Assembly: GCF_002289575.1 (NCBI RefSeq) | Contig: NZ_NTGA01000016.1 | Coordinates: 80,706-144,705, forward strand | Reading direction: 5' to 3' | From: Dietzia natronolimnaea | Lineage (GTDB): Bacteria > Actinomycetota > Actinomycetes > Mycobacteriales > Mycobacteriaceae | DNA length: 64,000 nucleotides | Part shown: positions 51,101 through 60,196 of the stretch, in pieces | Layout: every line of letters starts with the position of its first letter | How positions within the stretch are numbered: the stretch's first letter is position 1 | Notes under the pieces: model-generated | Database searches by the model: none | What the model saw: the letters and a program-made list of their open reading frames with translations, nothing else | What the model was told of the DNA's origin: nothing | Program-made: the position numbers and the translations under genes

Positions 51101-51643
51101 ATGCTTGAATTCACTGTTCCCGGATTGTCCAATGCTGACTCCGCCACCCTCGCGGACACGCTGCAGAAGCGACTCACGGCGTGCAACGACCTGCACCTGA
51201 CCCTCAAGCACGTGCACTGGAATGTGGTGGGCCCCAACTTCATCTCGGTCCACGAGATGCTCGATCCGCAGGTCGAGCTGGTCCGCGGCTACGCCGACGT
51301 GCTGGCCGAGCGCATCGCCACCCTCGGCGGCTCGCCGGTGGGCACGATGGGCGCCAACGCCGACCACCGCTCGTGGGACGACTACTCGCTGGGCCGCGAC
51401 ACCGCGCAGGCGCACCTCGGTGCCCTGGACAAGGTGTACGACGGGATGATCGGCGACCACCGTAAGGCCATCGCCGTGGCCGGCGAGGTGGACCCGGTGA
51501 CCGAGGACATCCTCATCGGCCAGACCGCCGAGCTCGAGAAGTTCCAGTGGTTCGTCCGCGCCCACTTGGAGAACGCCGCCGGGTCGCTGCCGACCACCGA
51601 CGACGCGAGCGAGAAGGGCGCAGCCCGGTCCGCCACGGCGTGA
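51101..51643 (+). CDS. dps: Dps-type ferritin-like DNA-protection protein
   Basis: The protein has 180 aa. The ferroxidase-site residues are visible in LKHVHWNVVGPNFISVHEML and DPQVELVRGYADVLAERIATLGG. Dps oxidises and stores iron and protects DNA. The ATG at 51101 lacks a clear ribosome binding site. A strong terminator hairpin follows. Confidence 0.93.
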   Translation: MLEFTVPGLSNADSATLADTLQKRLTACNDLHLTLKHVHWNVVGPNFISVHEMLDPQVELVRGYADVLAERIATLGGSPVGTMGANADHRSWDDYSLGRDTAQAHLGALDKVYDGMIGDHRKAIAVAGEVDPVTEDILIGQTAELEKFQWFVRAHLENAAGSLPTTDDASEKGAARSATA

Positions 51644-51716
51644 TCGCACCGTGCTGAACCGCACCGCCTGACCCCACAGCGCGGCTCCTCCAGCACGACC
51701 CCGCCAGTACGACCAG

Positions 51717-51754
51717 CGACGGGCCGGATTCCCACCAGGGAGTCCGGCCCGTCG
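51717..51754 (+). terminator. Strong hairpin terminator after dps
   Basis: Arms 51717-51733 and 51738-51754 pair over 17 bp with one G-T wobble and a 4-base ACCA loop. There is no real T-tract, as common in GC-rich actinobacteria. Confidence 0.8.
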
Positions 51755-51916
51755 TCGGTCGGTCGGGCAGGGTGCAGGGCCGCGAGGACGGCCGCGGGGG
51801 TCGCGGCGGGGGTATGCAACCGGGCGCTGCAAACGGTGAACGCCGGGCGCTGACGCCAGCGGTGGAGCAGGGGACCCGGGGGCGACCAGACTCACTGCGC
51901 GCCCAATACCGACCTG

Positions 51917-53236
51917 ATGTTCGCGGTCATCGGCGCGGCCCTGCTCATCGGGTCGTTCCTTCCGCACCTGCTCCGCGAGCGGGTGCTGTCCGCGCCGATC
52001 GTGGTGGTGGGGCGTGGGCATGCTCATCGTGTCAACGGCGGCCGAAAATTGACCCCTACGTGACGACGTCACCAGGGGGTCAGTATTCACGCGCCGTCGA
52101 CACATCGGCTGGCTGATGCCCACCGAGTCACAGCTCGTCGACGTGATCGAGCACGCGGAGCTGGCCGAGCGGATGGCCGAGATCACCGTGATCGTGGCGC
52201 TCTTCGGCGTGGGCCTGGCACTGGACCGTCCGCTGAGCCTGCGCGGGTGGACCACCACGTGGCGACTGCTGGCGATCGGCATGCCCCTGTCCATCGCGGG
52301 AGTCGCGGTGCTGGGGTGGTGGGTGCTGGGGCTGACTCCCGCGGTCGCCGTACTGCTCGGGGCGGTGCTGGCCCCGACCGACCCGGTTCTGGCCTCCGAC
52401 GTGCAGGTGGAGGGCCCGAGCTCGGGGGAAGAGGTCGACGACGAGCACGACGAGGCCCGCTTCGCCCTGACCTCCGAGGCCGGCCTCAACGACGCCCTCG
52501 CGTTCCCGCTTGTGTACCTCGCCATCTACCTGGCGACCAAGGGGGATCCCGGCGAGTGGCTCCTGGGCTGGCTGGCGTGGGACCTGGTGGGCAAGACGGT
52601 CATCGGCGCAGTGGTGGGCTACCTCCTCGGTCGGCCCATCGGGGCCGCGGTTACCGCGTGCGGGTGGGAGAGCATCGGCTCGTGGGATTCGCCGAGCCCG
52701 CCGCCGCTGTCGCTACTCTTCTACTGGCCTACGGAGTCGGCGAGCTGCTGGGCGGCTGGGGTTTCCTCGCCGTGTTCTGCGCGGCGCTCGGGGTCCGCGC
52801 GTCCGAGCGTGACGACGAGCGGCACGAGCACTTCCACGAGTTCGTCGAGTACACCGAGCACTTGCTCACCTTGCTGGTTCTTCTAGTGATCGGCGCCTCG
52901 TTCATCTCCGATGCGGTCGGCCGCCTGGAGTGGACCCACGTGGCGGTGGCGGCCGGCGTTCTGCTGGTGATCCGGCCGCTCACCGCCTGGATCTCGCTCC
53001 TGGGGGACCGCAAACTCCGCCGCGATGAGCAGGAGGTGGTGTCGGTGTTCGGCGTCCGCGGCGTGGGCTCGCTGTTCTACCTCTGCTACGCGATGGGGTA
53101 CTTCCCCAAGGAGGACGGTTGGTCCCTGTGGCCGGCGGTGTCGCTGGTCATCATCGCCTCCCTGGTGCTCCACGGGGCGAGCGCGTCCCAGGTCATGCGC
53201 GCACTGGACCGCCGGAGGTCCCGGGCGGGGAGCTAA
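51917..53236 (+). pseudogene. Frameshifted Na+/H+ antiporter (NhaP/CPA1 type)
   Basis: The reading begins MFAVIGAALLIGSFLPHLL at 51917 and holds to about 52010. The frame then shifts (VVVG to GVGMLI) and ends at a TGA near 52058. Good similarity returns in the frame beginning at 52116 (ELAERMAEITVIVALFGVGL, DPVLASDVQVEGP, EAGLNDALAFPLVYLA). A second shift around 52650-52690 moves into the frame that ends at 53236 (AVATLLLAYGVGELLGGWGF, VSVFGVRGVGSLFYLCYA). Three frames are needed to cover one antiporter, so it looks inactive. Confidence 0.8.
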
Positions 53237-53350
53237 ACGACGAGGCGCCCACTCGGCCAACTGCAGCTGCCCGGGTCGCCCCGCAGCGACCGTGCGGCAC
53301 GACACCGGCTGGGTCACGCCGCCCCCGCGTGGCGGCTGGTTGGGGTCCGG

Positions 53351-54181
53351 TCATTCGCGCAGTGCAGAAAGGAGATCTTGCGCGAGGATGCATGTTGCGA
53401 CGGCGACCTGTTCTGGTTCCCCGATGCCCTCTTCAGCGCGACCGGCCATCATCGGTCCGAGAGCATCTGGACTCTGGGCGAACAGTTCGTCTAGGAATGT
53501 GAGCGCATCTCCGGTGACCGCTCCGCAGAGCTCATGGGTCTGCAACCGTGAGAACACCTCGGCCAGGTCACGAGTCTCGAACGCCTGGAGGAGGCGGTAG
53601 GCATCGTGCGCGTCTTTGTCGTTGAGACGGTGCGGGGTTTCGGTGCGCTCGGCGATTTTATGCAGTTTGGCGACCAGCAATGCGGCGGGTCCAGCGACCC
53701 GAAGGCGGGCCGAGCGTTCATCTCGCGGATCGAGTGCGGGGACGTCCATCTCGTCGTTATCGACCAGGCACGCCTCCAGTCCCCGGGCTCGGCGGGTCGC
53801 GTACTTGGAATGCGGCGGGATTCGTGCACCGCGGGCACCGCGAGGGCCCCCGCCGGCAAGCTCTTCCGGGACCATGAGGTCGACCGGTATCCCTTCTCGA
53901 TTGAGCCAGGATCCTGGTTGATCGGAGCGGTAGAAGCCCGCTCGGGTCATTGCGTCGTGGAGGAGCGGCTCGTCTGCGACTGTGCGCGGGTCAAGTGCGA
54001 CATCACTGTCTTTCGTCGCCTCTGCGAGTGCAACCTGAAGCCCGCCTGTCCGCAAGTAGACGGCTTGGGCTCCGATCAGGATGAGAGATCCCCGATGCTC
54101 GGACAGCGCCTCGGCCGCGTCCAGAAGTGCCGACCGCGCTCGGACGAGCAGATCACCGTCGTCATCGCCAAGATTGTTCAT
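53351..54181 (-). CDS. AbiEii-like nucleotidyltransferase toxin
   Basis: The protein has 276 aa. The nucleotidyltransferase-like core is LILIGAQAVYLRTGG followed by EATKDSDVALDP (the DxD), then a helical C-terminal half (VAKLHKIAERTETPHRLNDK). This fits the AbiEii/Cog2253 type, which in known systems blocks growth when released. It overlaps its upstream partner by 20 bases, as expected for a toxin-antitoxin operon. The classical G-S motif is replaced by GAQ, so the exact subfamily is unsure. Confidence 0.72.
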   Translation of the reverse strand: MNNLGDDDGDLLVRARSALLDAAEALSEHRGSLILIGAQAVYLRTGGLQVALAEATKDSDVALDPRTVADEPLLHDAMTRAGFYRSDQPGSWLNREGIPVDLMVPEELAGGGPRGARGARIPPHSKYATRRARGLEACLVDNDEMDVPALDPRDERSARLRVAGPAALLVAKLHKIAERTETPHRLNDKDAHDAYRLLQAFETRDLAEVFSRLQTHELCGAVTGDALTFLDELFAQSPDALGPMMAGRAEEGIGEPEQVAVATCILAQDLLSALRE

Positions 54182-55262
54182 GTGTTCGCATCCATTCGAG
54201 CAACTCGTTCGCCTCTGCGGGCGCCCGACCGGGCCCGGTCAGGAGGTCCACAGCCACCTGGGCCGGATGCGCGACGGTGAGCCCCTGCAGCGCGGTCATG
54301 GCGCGCTCCATGACGACCGGATACGCGGGTTCGATCAGCAACACGTTCGCTCCTGCTTCGGTTTCGCGCAGTCCCCAGTTCGCGGCTGCACGCTCGACGT
54401 TTCGGACATACACCATCGCTGACCTCGCGGGCGCGTAGGCGGCCCACGCTGCTGCCGCCACAGACCCGGTCACCGCATAGTTCGCTTCCTTGTCCTCGCG
54501 CACAGTATCGAGAAGGTCGGACAAGCCCCTGGGAGCGATCCAACGCGTCACCGCATTGGTGCGGAGAAGCTGGTAGTCGTCGCTCCACCTGCGCAATAGC
54601 GCCGCCCAGTCGGGCACAAGAAACTGACGGTCGGGAAGCCTCTCGGCCAGCTCTTGCTCTTCGAGGAACTGCATCACCCGGTACACCGACCCCACCGAGG
54701 CTCGAGAGGTATCTGCAAGGTCGCTCACGCGCCACGGGCCGGGGGGGAGATCGACGAGAGCTCGGACCACCTTTGCGGCGGGCTCTCCCTTCAGGGTTCC
54801 CCTTGGGCGGCCCGGCCCCCGCCAGGGATCACTGTCGGCACCTCGATCCGAGAGGAAGAAGGCGGGAGAAGAGGACCAGACCTTCATGTTTCCCGTCGCG
54901 TCGATGTACGAAATACCAGCATCGTCGAGCCGCGCACGGTCAGCAGGCGCGAGGTAACGAGTCACAACCAGACACGCACTGCCTGGAACCTGAGCAGTAC
55001 TTTCGCCACACCTCTCACGAAGCGACGGTATGTCTCGGGCTGCGACGGCGTTCCTGACGATGACGCAAAACCTAGCGACGCTCCGATCAGGAGCCACGAC
55101 AATCATCAAGGAGTCAGCGCCGCCCACGGAGGACGATGACTCAGCCTGGCTTACATCGATCTTCCATTCAGCCGGGACTCTCACACGGAGGGCGTCGACC
55201 GCCAAGGCGACGAGTTGCGCCTCTGAAAGGGCACTGGAGCCTAATGCGCTGCGGGGTGACAT
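54162..55262 (-). CDS. AbiEi-like HTH antitoxin/regulator
   Basis: The protein has 366 aa. The N-terminal part (residues 1-120) is a small alpha/beta domain with ACLVVTRYLAPADRARLDDA and ISYIDATGNMKVW. A winged helix follows (WRVSDLADTSRASVGSVYRVMQFL core) and the C-terminal half resembles AbiEi-type antitoxins (YAVTGSVAAAAWAAYAP, PVVMERAMTALQG). It is upstream of and overlaps the toxin-like gene. Base composition is a little less GC-biased than neighbours, hinting at acquisition. Confidence 0.75.
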   Translation of the reverse strand: MSPRSALGSSALSEAQLVALAVDALRVRVPAEWKIDVSQAESSSSVGGADSLMIVVAPDRSVARFCVIVRNAVAARDIPSLRERCGESTAQVPGSACLVVTRYLAPADRARLDDAGISYIDATGNMKVWSSSPAFFLSDRGADSDPWRGPGRPRGTLKGEPAAKVVRALVDLPPGPWRVSDLADTSRASVGSVYRVMQFLEEQELAERLPDRQFLVPDWAALLRRWSDDYQLLRTNAVTRWIAPRGLSDLLDTVREDKEANYAVTGSVAAAAWAAYAPARSAMVYVRNVERAAANWGLRETEAGANVLLIEPAYPVVMERAMTALQGLTVAHPAQVAVDLLTGPGRAPAEANELLEWMRTHEQSWR

Positions 55263-55363
55263 ATTCAGACAATAGCCTCATTCCGCAACCAACGGAAGGA
55301 GGTGATTTTCTGAATCTAGCCGGACCGTGATCTCCCCGCATCGAGGCGGCGACGCATCTACCC

Positions 55364-56368
55364 CTACAGCTGCCGCGCCACCTCCGACGCCACCAGCTCC
55401 AGGTGATCGAGATCGGACATGTCGAGCATCTGCAGGTAGATGCGCCGCGCCCCGATCTCCGAGTAGCGGCCGAGGGTGTCGACCACCTCATCCGGGGTTC
55501 CGGCCGCGCCGTTGGCCCGCAGCTCGTCGACGTCCCGGCCGATGGCGCCGGCCCGGCGGGCGAGCTCCGCCTCGTCCCGGCCACAGCACAGCACGAGGGC
55601 CGCGGAGCGCACGATCTCCCCCGGCGCCCGGCCACGCTCGGCGCACGCCTCGTCCACGCGGCGGTATTGGATGGCCGCGGTGTCGACGTCGGCGAACGGC
55701 ACGTTGAACTCGTCGGCGAACCGGGCGGCCAGCGCGGGGGTGCGGCGCTTGCCAAACCCACCGACGATCACCGGCGGCCGCTGCTGCAGCGGCTTGGGCA
55801 GGCCCGGCGAGTCGACGAGCTCGATCCGCTTACCCCGGATCGTGACCGTCTGGCCCTCGGGCGTCGACCACAGGGTCTCCAGCGCACCGAGGGTGTCCTC
55901 GAGCATGTCGAATCGCTCGCCGAGGGGCGGGAAGGGGATGCCGTAGGCGGTGTGTTCGTCGTCGTACCACCCGGCGCCCAGACCGACGTCCAGGCGTCCC
56001 CCGGACATCTGGTCGACCTGCGCGAGCGAGATCGCCAGCGGGCCCAGGTGGCGGAAGGTCACCGAGGTGAGCAGGGTGCCGAGCCGGATGGAGCTGGTCT
56101 CCCGGGCCAGGCCCGCCAGGGTGAGCCACGCGTCGGTGGGACCGGGGAGGCCGCTGACATCGCCCATCTTGAGGTAGTGGTCCGAGCGGAAGAACGCCTC
56201 GTAACCCAGCTCCTCGGCCGCGCGGGCCACCGCAAGCTGGTCGGCATAGGTGGCGCCCTGCTGGGGTTCGACGAACACGCGCAGCGCGACCGTGCCGTCA
56301 GAGGGCAGGTCGGCGGCGGAACCGGAGGCGGTGGAACTGGCTGCGGGAGGGCTGGAGTCGGCTGGCAT
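55364..56368 (-). CDS. F420-dependent LLM-class oxidoreductase
   Basis: The protein has 334 aa. The luciferase-like barrel shows AEELGYEAFFRSDHYLKMG, TSSIRLGTLLTSVTFRHLGPLA (core RLGTLLTSVTFR), SGGRLDVGLGAGW and RPPVIVGGFGKRRTPALAARFADEFN (core PVIVGGFGKRR). It most probably uses coenzyme F420, which fits an actinobacterium. The ATG at 56368 was chosen; a Ser/Ala-rich leader of about 25 residues precedes the fold. Substrate unknown. Confidence 0.9.
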   Translation of the reverse strand: MPADSSPPAASSTASGSAADLPSDGTVALRVFVEPQQGATYADQLAVARAAEELGYEAFFRSDHYLKMGDVSGLPGPTDAWLTLAGLARETSSIRLGTLLTSVTFRHLGPLAISLAQVDQMSGGRLDVGLGAGWYDDEHTAYGIPFPPLGERFDMLEDTLGALETLWSTPEGQTVTIRGKRIELVDSPGLPKPLQQRPPVIVGGFGKRRTPALAARFADEFNVPFADVDTAAIQYRRVDEACAERGRAPGEIVRSAALVLCCGRDEAELARRAGAIGRDVDELRANGAAGTPDEVVDTLGRYSEIGARRIYLQMLDMSDLDHLELVASEVARQL

Positions 56369-56436
56369 GACGTCCAGAATGCCCTGGCCCGATCGGGCCT
56401 GCCAGCCGCCGGGGGGACGAGACGAGACAGGCGCGC

Positions 56437-57114
56437 TCACTGCGCACCGACAGCGCGTCGCCGCTTCACGAGCCGCCGCACGCGCTTGACCACAAACCAG
56501 ACCACCAGGATCGCGATGACCGCCAGCACCGCGTTGGACAGCACTCCACTCCACCGTTCCAGGGCGGGCTTGATCGCCGGGCCAAAGGCGAACCCGGCGC
56601 CTATCCAGATCGCGTTCCACGCCCCGGACCCGATGAACGTGTACGCCGTGAAGTGCAGGACGGGCATCCGGCTGATCCCTGCGGGGATGGAGACGAACGA
56701 TCGCACCAGGGGAACGCAGCGCCCAAGCAGCACGGCAACGCCGCCCCACCGCTGGAAGAATGCCTCCGACTGATCGAAGTCCTCGTGGTCGAGCAGCGGG
56801 ATCCTGCCCACCAGGTGCCTGGTGCGGTCGCGTCCGAGCGCGGAACCGACGGCGTACCAGATCCAGGCGCCGATCAACGCGCCCGCGGTGGCCGCCGCCC
56901 AGGCGAGGGTGAAGCTCATCCTCCCCTCGTAGGCCAGGAACCCGGCCCCGGGCAGCACCGCCTCGGATGGGATCGGAGGGACGAACGTCTCGAGCAGGAC
57001 CGCCAGTCCCACGCCGAGCTCGCCCAGCGTCTCCATGAGGTTCAGGACCCACCCAATGAATCCGCTGTAGTCAGCCGAGGGGTCGATCGGCGGTGCGGCG
57101 GCAAAGGTGATCAC
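56437..57114 (-). CDS. DedA-family membrane protein
   Basis: The protein has 225 aa. DedA/SNARE-associated features: LLETFVPPIPSEAVLPGAGF, WYAVGSALGRDRTRH and GRCVPLVRSFVSIPAGISRM, where conserved Glu, Pro and Arg residues line the membrane cavity. The family moves lipid carriers across the membrane. The GTG at 57114 is the best start; GGAG lies about 14 bases upstream. Confidence 0.9.
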   Translation of the reverse strand: MITFAAAPPIDPSADYSGFIGWVLNLMETLGELGVGLAVLLETFVPPIPSEAVLPGAGFLAYEGRMSFTLAWAAATAGALIGAWIWYAVGSALGRDRTRHLVGRIPLLDHEDFDQSEAFFQRWGGVAVLLGRCVPLVRSFVSIPAGISRMPVLHFTAYTFIGSGAWNAIWIGAGFAFGPAIKPALERWSGVLSNAVLAVIAILVVWFVVKRVRRLVKRRRAVGAQ

Positions 57115-58069
57115 ATCAATGTCCGTTTCTCCCCCGGCTCGGGTCCGGTCGAGCGTCTGAAGTCGCGGAGCCGAGAGCTCACGGCCCGGTCGCGGCGCAG
57201 CGCATGGGCTGCGACCGTTGGAGAGTAGCGGCCCCAACCCCGGGTTTCGCTGAGAGAGTTGCTGCCGCCTGCATCCGGCCCACGGCCGCCAGCCGGGCCG
57301 CCGGACGCCGCAGCTACAGCTGCCCTCGCCGCCGTTACCCCCGCCCCCTCGGCCGGTACACGCGGCCGAAGCTGCGCGCGTCGTAGCCGCCCCTGCCGGC
57401 GATGATCACCGCGACGTCGGCCACCACCCGCTCGACCGTGCCGTCGGCGAGGCTGGAGTCAGAGGTAGAGCCCTTCATCGTCGTGCGCTACTTCATCGCA
57501 GTAGCTCAAGCTTCGGTCCGCTCACTCACCGGCCGGAGCTAACCGCGATCTCGGGACCCGGCTGGGCGACTACCGCGCCCGACCGCAGGGTGAGGCCGAG
57601 CCAGTGCAGCCTGAGTTCTTTCGACGGGATTCCCCGCGACCCAAGGGACTGTTTGATCGAGACCGATTTCCCGACAAGAGCGATGCCCTGCCGTCGTTGT
57701 CCAGCTCGATTTCCTGCCCCACAGTCGGCTACATAGGCTGATCAGGGTTCTGGAAACGAGCATGCCCAAGACACGATCGCGAGGACGCCGGGCGTACCCG
57801 GCTCGATACGCGCGCGCTAGCGGTTGTCGCGCTTGCAGACGATCTCGCCGTCGCCGTCCATGGCCGGATCGCTTACGCGATGGATGGGACGTCACCCCGA
57901 GGGCCGGCGTGCGGGGTCCGGCGCCGGAGCTAAGCCCGGGGCGGGCAGCGGAGCTACTGAACCCAGCGCGGGCATAACCAGCGTGCACCAAACATGCAGG
58001 TGTATGCTGTCGGGATAGCGTCGAAACGGGAGAGGACCATGGACTTAGGCGGAACCGAAGGTTAGGAAA
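57115..58069. other. Long non-coding or decayed region, with a truncated gene start
   Basis: There are 955 bases with no convincing gene. A 47-codon minus-strand frame at 57335-57478 (AVIIAGRGGYDARSFGRVYR) may be a remnant. At 58031-58065 a start-like segment has GGGAGAGG, ATG at 58039 and eight codons (MDLGGTEG) before a TAG, as if a gene had been cut off just before the low-GC islet. Confidence 0.5.
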
Positions 58070-59107
58070 TCAACCCAAGGCACCATCAGTTGATGATGCA
58101 AGACCAAGGCGGGCGCCGAAGCAGTTGCCCGCCTCGCCATTCGTCAGTCGCAGCGACGACTCCCAGTAGCTACCTCTATCGCCCACTTCCGATTCGCAGG
58201 TCACATTAATGAGACTGTCGCCGGCCTTCGATCCGTCCGGGTAAACTGAGGCGTAGGGGCGGCCGCTTTCGAATGGGCCAATTTTCTTAAGCCGAATTAG
58301 GCACTCAAACGTGGCGCATGCTCGCGAGAATCTGACAACATGATCTTCATCTTCACCCTGCATGATCTGTCTGGAATATGCTGGCCACTGCCACGTGGCG
58401 AGAATTCGGTAGGACTCCCCCGCCAGTAGCGGCCTCTTCGGAAACACAAATACCGCGTGCTTGCGGCGCGCGATCTCATTCTGATCACCCCTCCCCGAGG
58501 GTTTGACCGTTTCCCACCATTGGGTGCAGTTGACGGGTGCGGTTGCCTTGTCATCGATGACACCTTTAACCGAGAATGTGACATGGCTCTCGTCATTAAC
58601 TGGCTGGTTGCCATAGAGGCTGAGAAAAACTGCCTGCGTACCCCTGGAGCCTGCAGTGATAGTCAGATCCCTTTCGATTCGCGTATCCCCATTTTCTTCA
58701 ATTGTCAGCACATCGACCCACTTATCATGCGAGTAATACAATGGGTCATTCCGATAGAATGTTGAGAGAATTAGCCCAAGAGTGTTGCGGTTTTCGGTCG
58801 TTAGCTCGAGCTGCGCGCACTGCCTTTGTCGTTCATTTCTTGATCGCACCAGGAGCACAATCAACAAACCGATAGAAAATACTATATATATGGCGGCCGC
58901 ACCCCCGGCTAGACCCCAGACCACCTTCGGATCAAACAGACTCAACACCCCAACTACCCAGCCCAGCACGGTCACAGGATAAACCCAAAAAAAGTGAAGA
59001 TACTTCTTAGTGTAAGATGTCTCAATTGCCTCAATGAGATGCGGCTTTATCGCCTTTCCAGTTTCTGATTTTGCTGCTCTCCACATTACAATCCACCCTT
59101 CCGCCAT
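58070..59107 (-). CDS. Unrecognised two-TM protein with a beta-rich soluble domain
   Basis: The protein has 345 aa. Two membrane segments lie near the N-terminus (YLHFFWVYPVTVLGWVVG and GLAGGAAAIYIVFSIGLLI). The remaining 240 residues form a strand-rich domain (DKWVDVLTIEENGDTRIERD, ESYRILATWQWPAYSRQIMQ) with a few Cys. Codon use includes many A/T-ending codons, unlike all neighbours, so it was probably acquired. The start may be ATG 59107 or ATG 59086. The two-TM plus beta-domain layout recalls some membrane effectors of anti-phage systems, but no sensor or cyclase partner is present and I assign no function. Confidence 0.75.
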   Translation of the reverse strand: MAEGWIVMWRAAKSETGKAIKPHLIEAIETSYTKKYLHFFWVYPVTVLGWVVGVLSLFDPKVVWGLAGGAAAIYIVFSIGLLIVLLVRSRNERQRQCAQLELTTENRNTLGLILSTFYRNDPLYYSHDKWVDVLTIEENGDTRIERDLTITAGSRGTQAVFLSLYGNQPVNDESHVTFSVKGVIDDKATAPVNCTQWWETVKPSGRGDQNEIARRKHAVFVFPKRPLLAGESYRILATWQWPAYSRQIMQGEDEDHVVRFSRACATFECLIRLKKIGPFESGRPYASVYPDGSKAGDSLINVTCESEVGDRGSYWESSLRLTNGEAGNCFGARLGLASSTDGALG

Positions 59108-60196
59108 CTCGCCTAAAACACGTCAACTGATAAGGTTAACGCTAGTTCTCACAGCGCGGCCGCCTTTCAGCCATTATCGGCCTGATCATCCACTGGCATC
59201 TGGAGGCGTTCCGACGCTGAGGCCTGCACGAACTATCACCTGAGTGGCGCCAACAGTTTCTCGTCGGGAGTTACGCCACTTGCAATGAGCACAACGCCTC
59301 AACTGCCCAGTAGTCAACAGTCTCCGTCTACCCCCTGGAATCAGCTGCGCGCCATTATGACGTCCAGGTTATCTACGTCGGTGCCGTCAGCCGAGAGGCC
59401 TAGAAGGGAAAGAGGCAAGGCCCGCCAGCGCGTTCGAGCCGGAGGCTTGAGTCGCCAGCTCCCAGGGCTGCTGGTCACGGCCCCGGTCGGGTTCGGCTCG
59501 CGGATAGTAACGCAAGTGTCGACAAGGTTGGCCACCTCCCGACAGGCATCGCCACGGTCATACAGACCTTGGTGTTACGCGCACGTCGCCGGGGTCCGCG
59601 TCGGCAGGAACGAGGCAGGGAACTGGTAGAGAGTCATCCAGCGCTGGAATCGCCGATGCAAACTCGGATCAGTGCTCTCGTCTCGAACCGAGATACCGCC
59701 GGAGGCAGTGCTCAACGGCCTACCGGAAGCGTTGCCTGACCGAGCATTTCTTCTCGGCATCGACAGCGCGCATGACTTGTGGCCGGACCAGCGAGAAACC
59801 CACCTAGCAGTTGCTGTGCCGATTCCGGAGCAAGCGCGTAAACCTCGCTGACTGAGGTGGGAGATCTTCTTGATGCCCACTGGAGCAACCTGCTGACGAG
59901 CCGGAAGGCGAGAGCGTCCAAACCTCAGCACCCCCTTCGATGCGCTGTGCTAAACGCCAACCCTCGTCAATACGTGGCTAGTGTTCCTTAGTGTTGCCTA
60001 ACGCGGCCTTTATGTTGCTCAGAGACACAACTTTCTGATCGCTGAGAGGCTGGGCGACTATGACGCTCGAACTCTATCGGGGCTGGCACCCCATATTGCG
60101 AACCAGCCCTGATTGTTCACTTTGCGCGCCTCTGGCTAGGAGTGCGACGACGACAACCCCCGCCGCCGCCCCGGACTCCACTTTTCAGTGGCGGTC
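59108..60196. other. Lower-GC region with decayed sequence
   Basis: This 1.09-kb stretch has no intact gene. It contains a decayed copy of the secreted protein at 60197-60943 (59341-59640) and a short tandem repeat TAGTGTTCCT / TAGTGTTGCC near 59980-60000. Confidence 0.6.
59341..59640 (-). pseudogene. Decayed paralogue of the adjacent secreted protein
   Basis: The minus strand reads ANLVDTCVTIREPNPTGAVT, nearly the same as ANPINTCVTIREPNPAEAVT in the intact gene. Upstream, in another frame, TLYQFPASFLPTRTP aligns with ETTYRVPADATPGD. The 59586-59620 nucleotides also align (CGCCGGGGTCCGCGTCGGCA, intact gene CCCCGGGGTGGCGTCAGCAG). Frameshifts and loss of the N-terminus make it a pseudogene. 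Confidence 0.75.

Noticed and set aside
57539..57991. 150-codon minus-strand frame in the 57-58 kb gap
   Set aside because: Arg/Ser-rich, no domain and no ribosome binding site; treated as chance.
58020..60196. Prophage or insertion sequence
   Set aside because: No integrase, transposase, phage gene or terminal repeats were seen, despite the lower GC.
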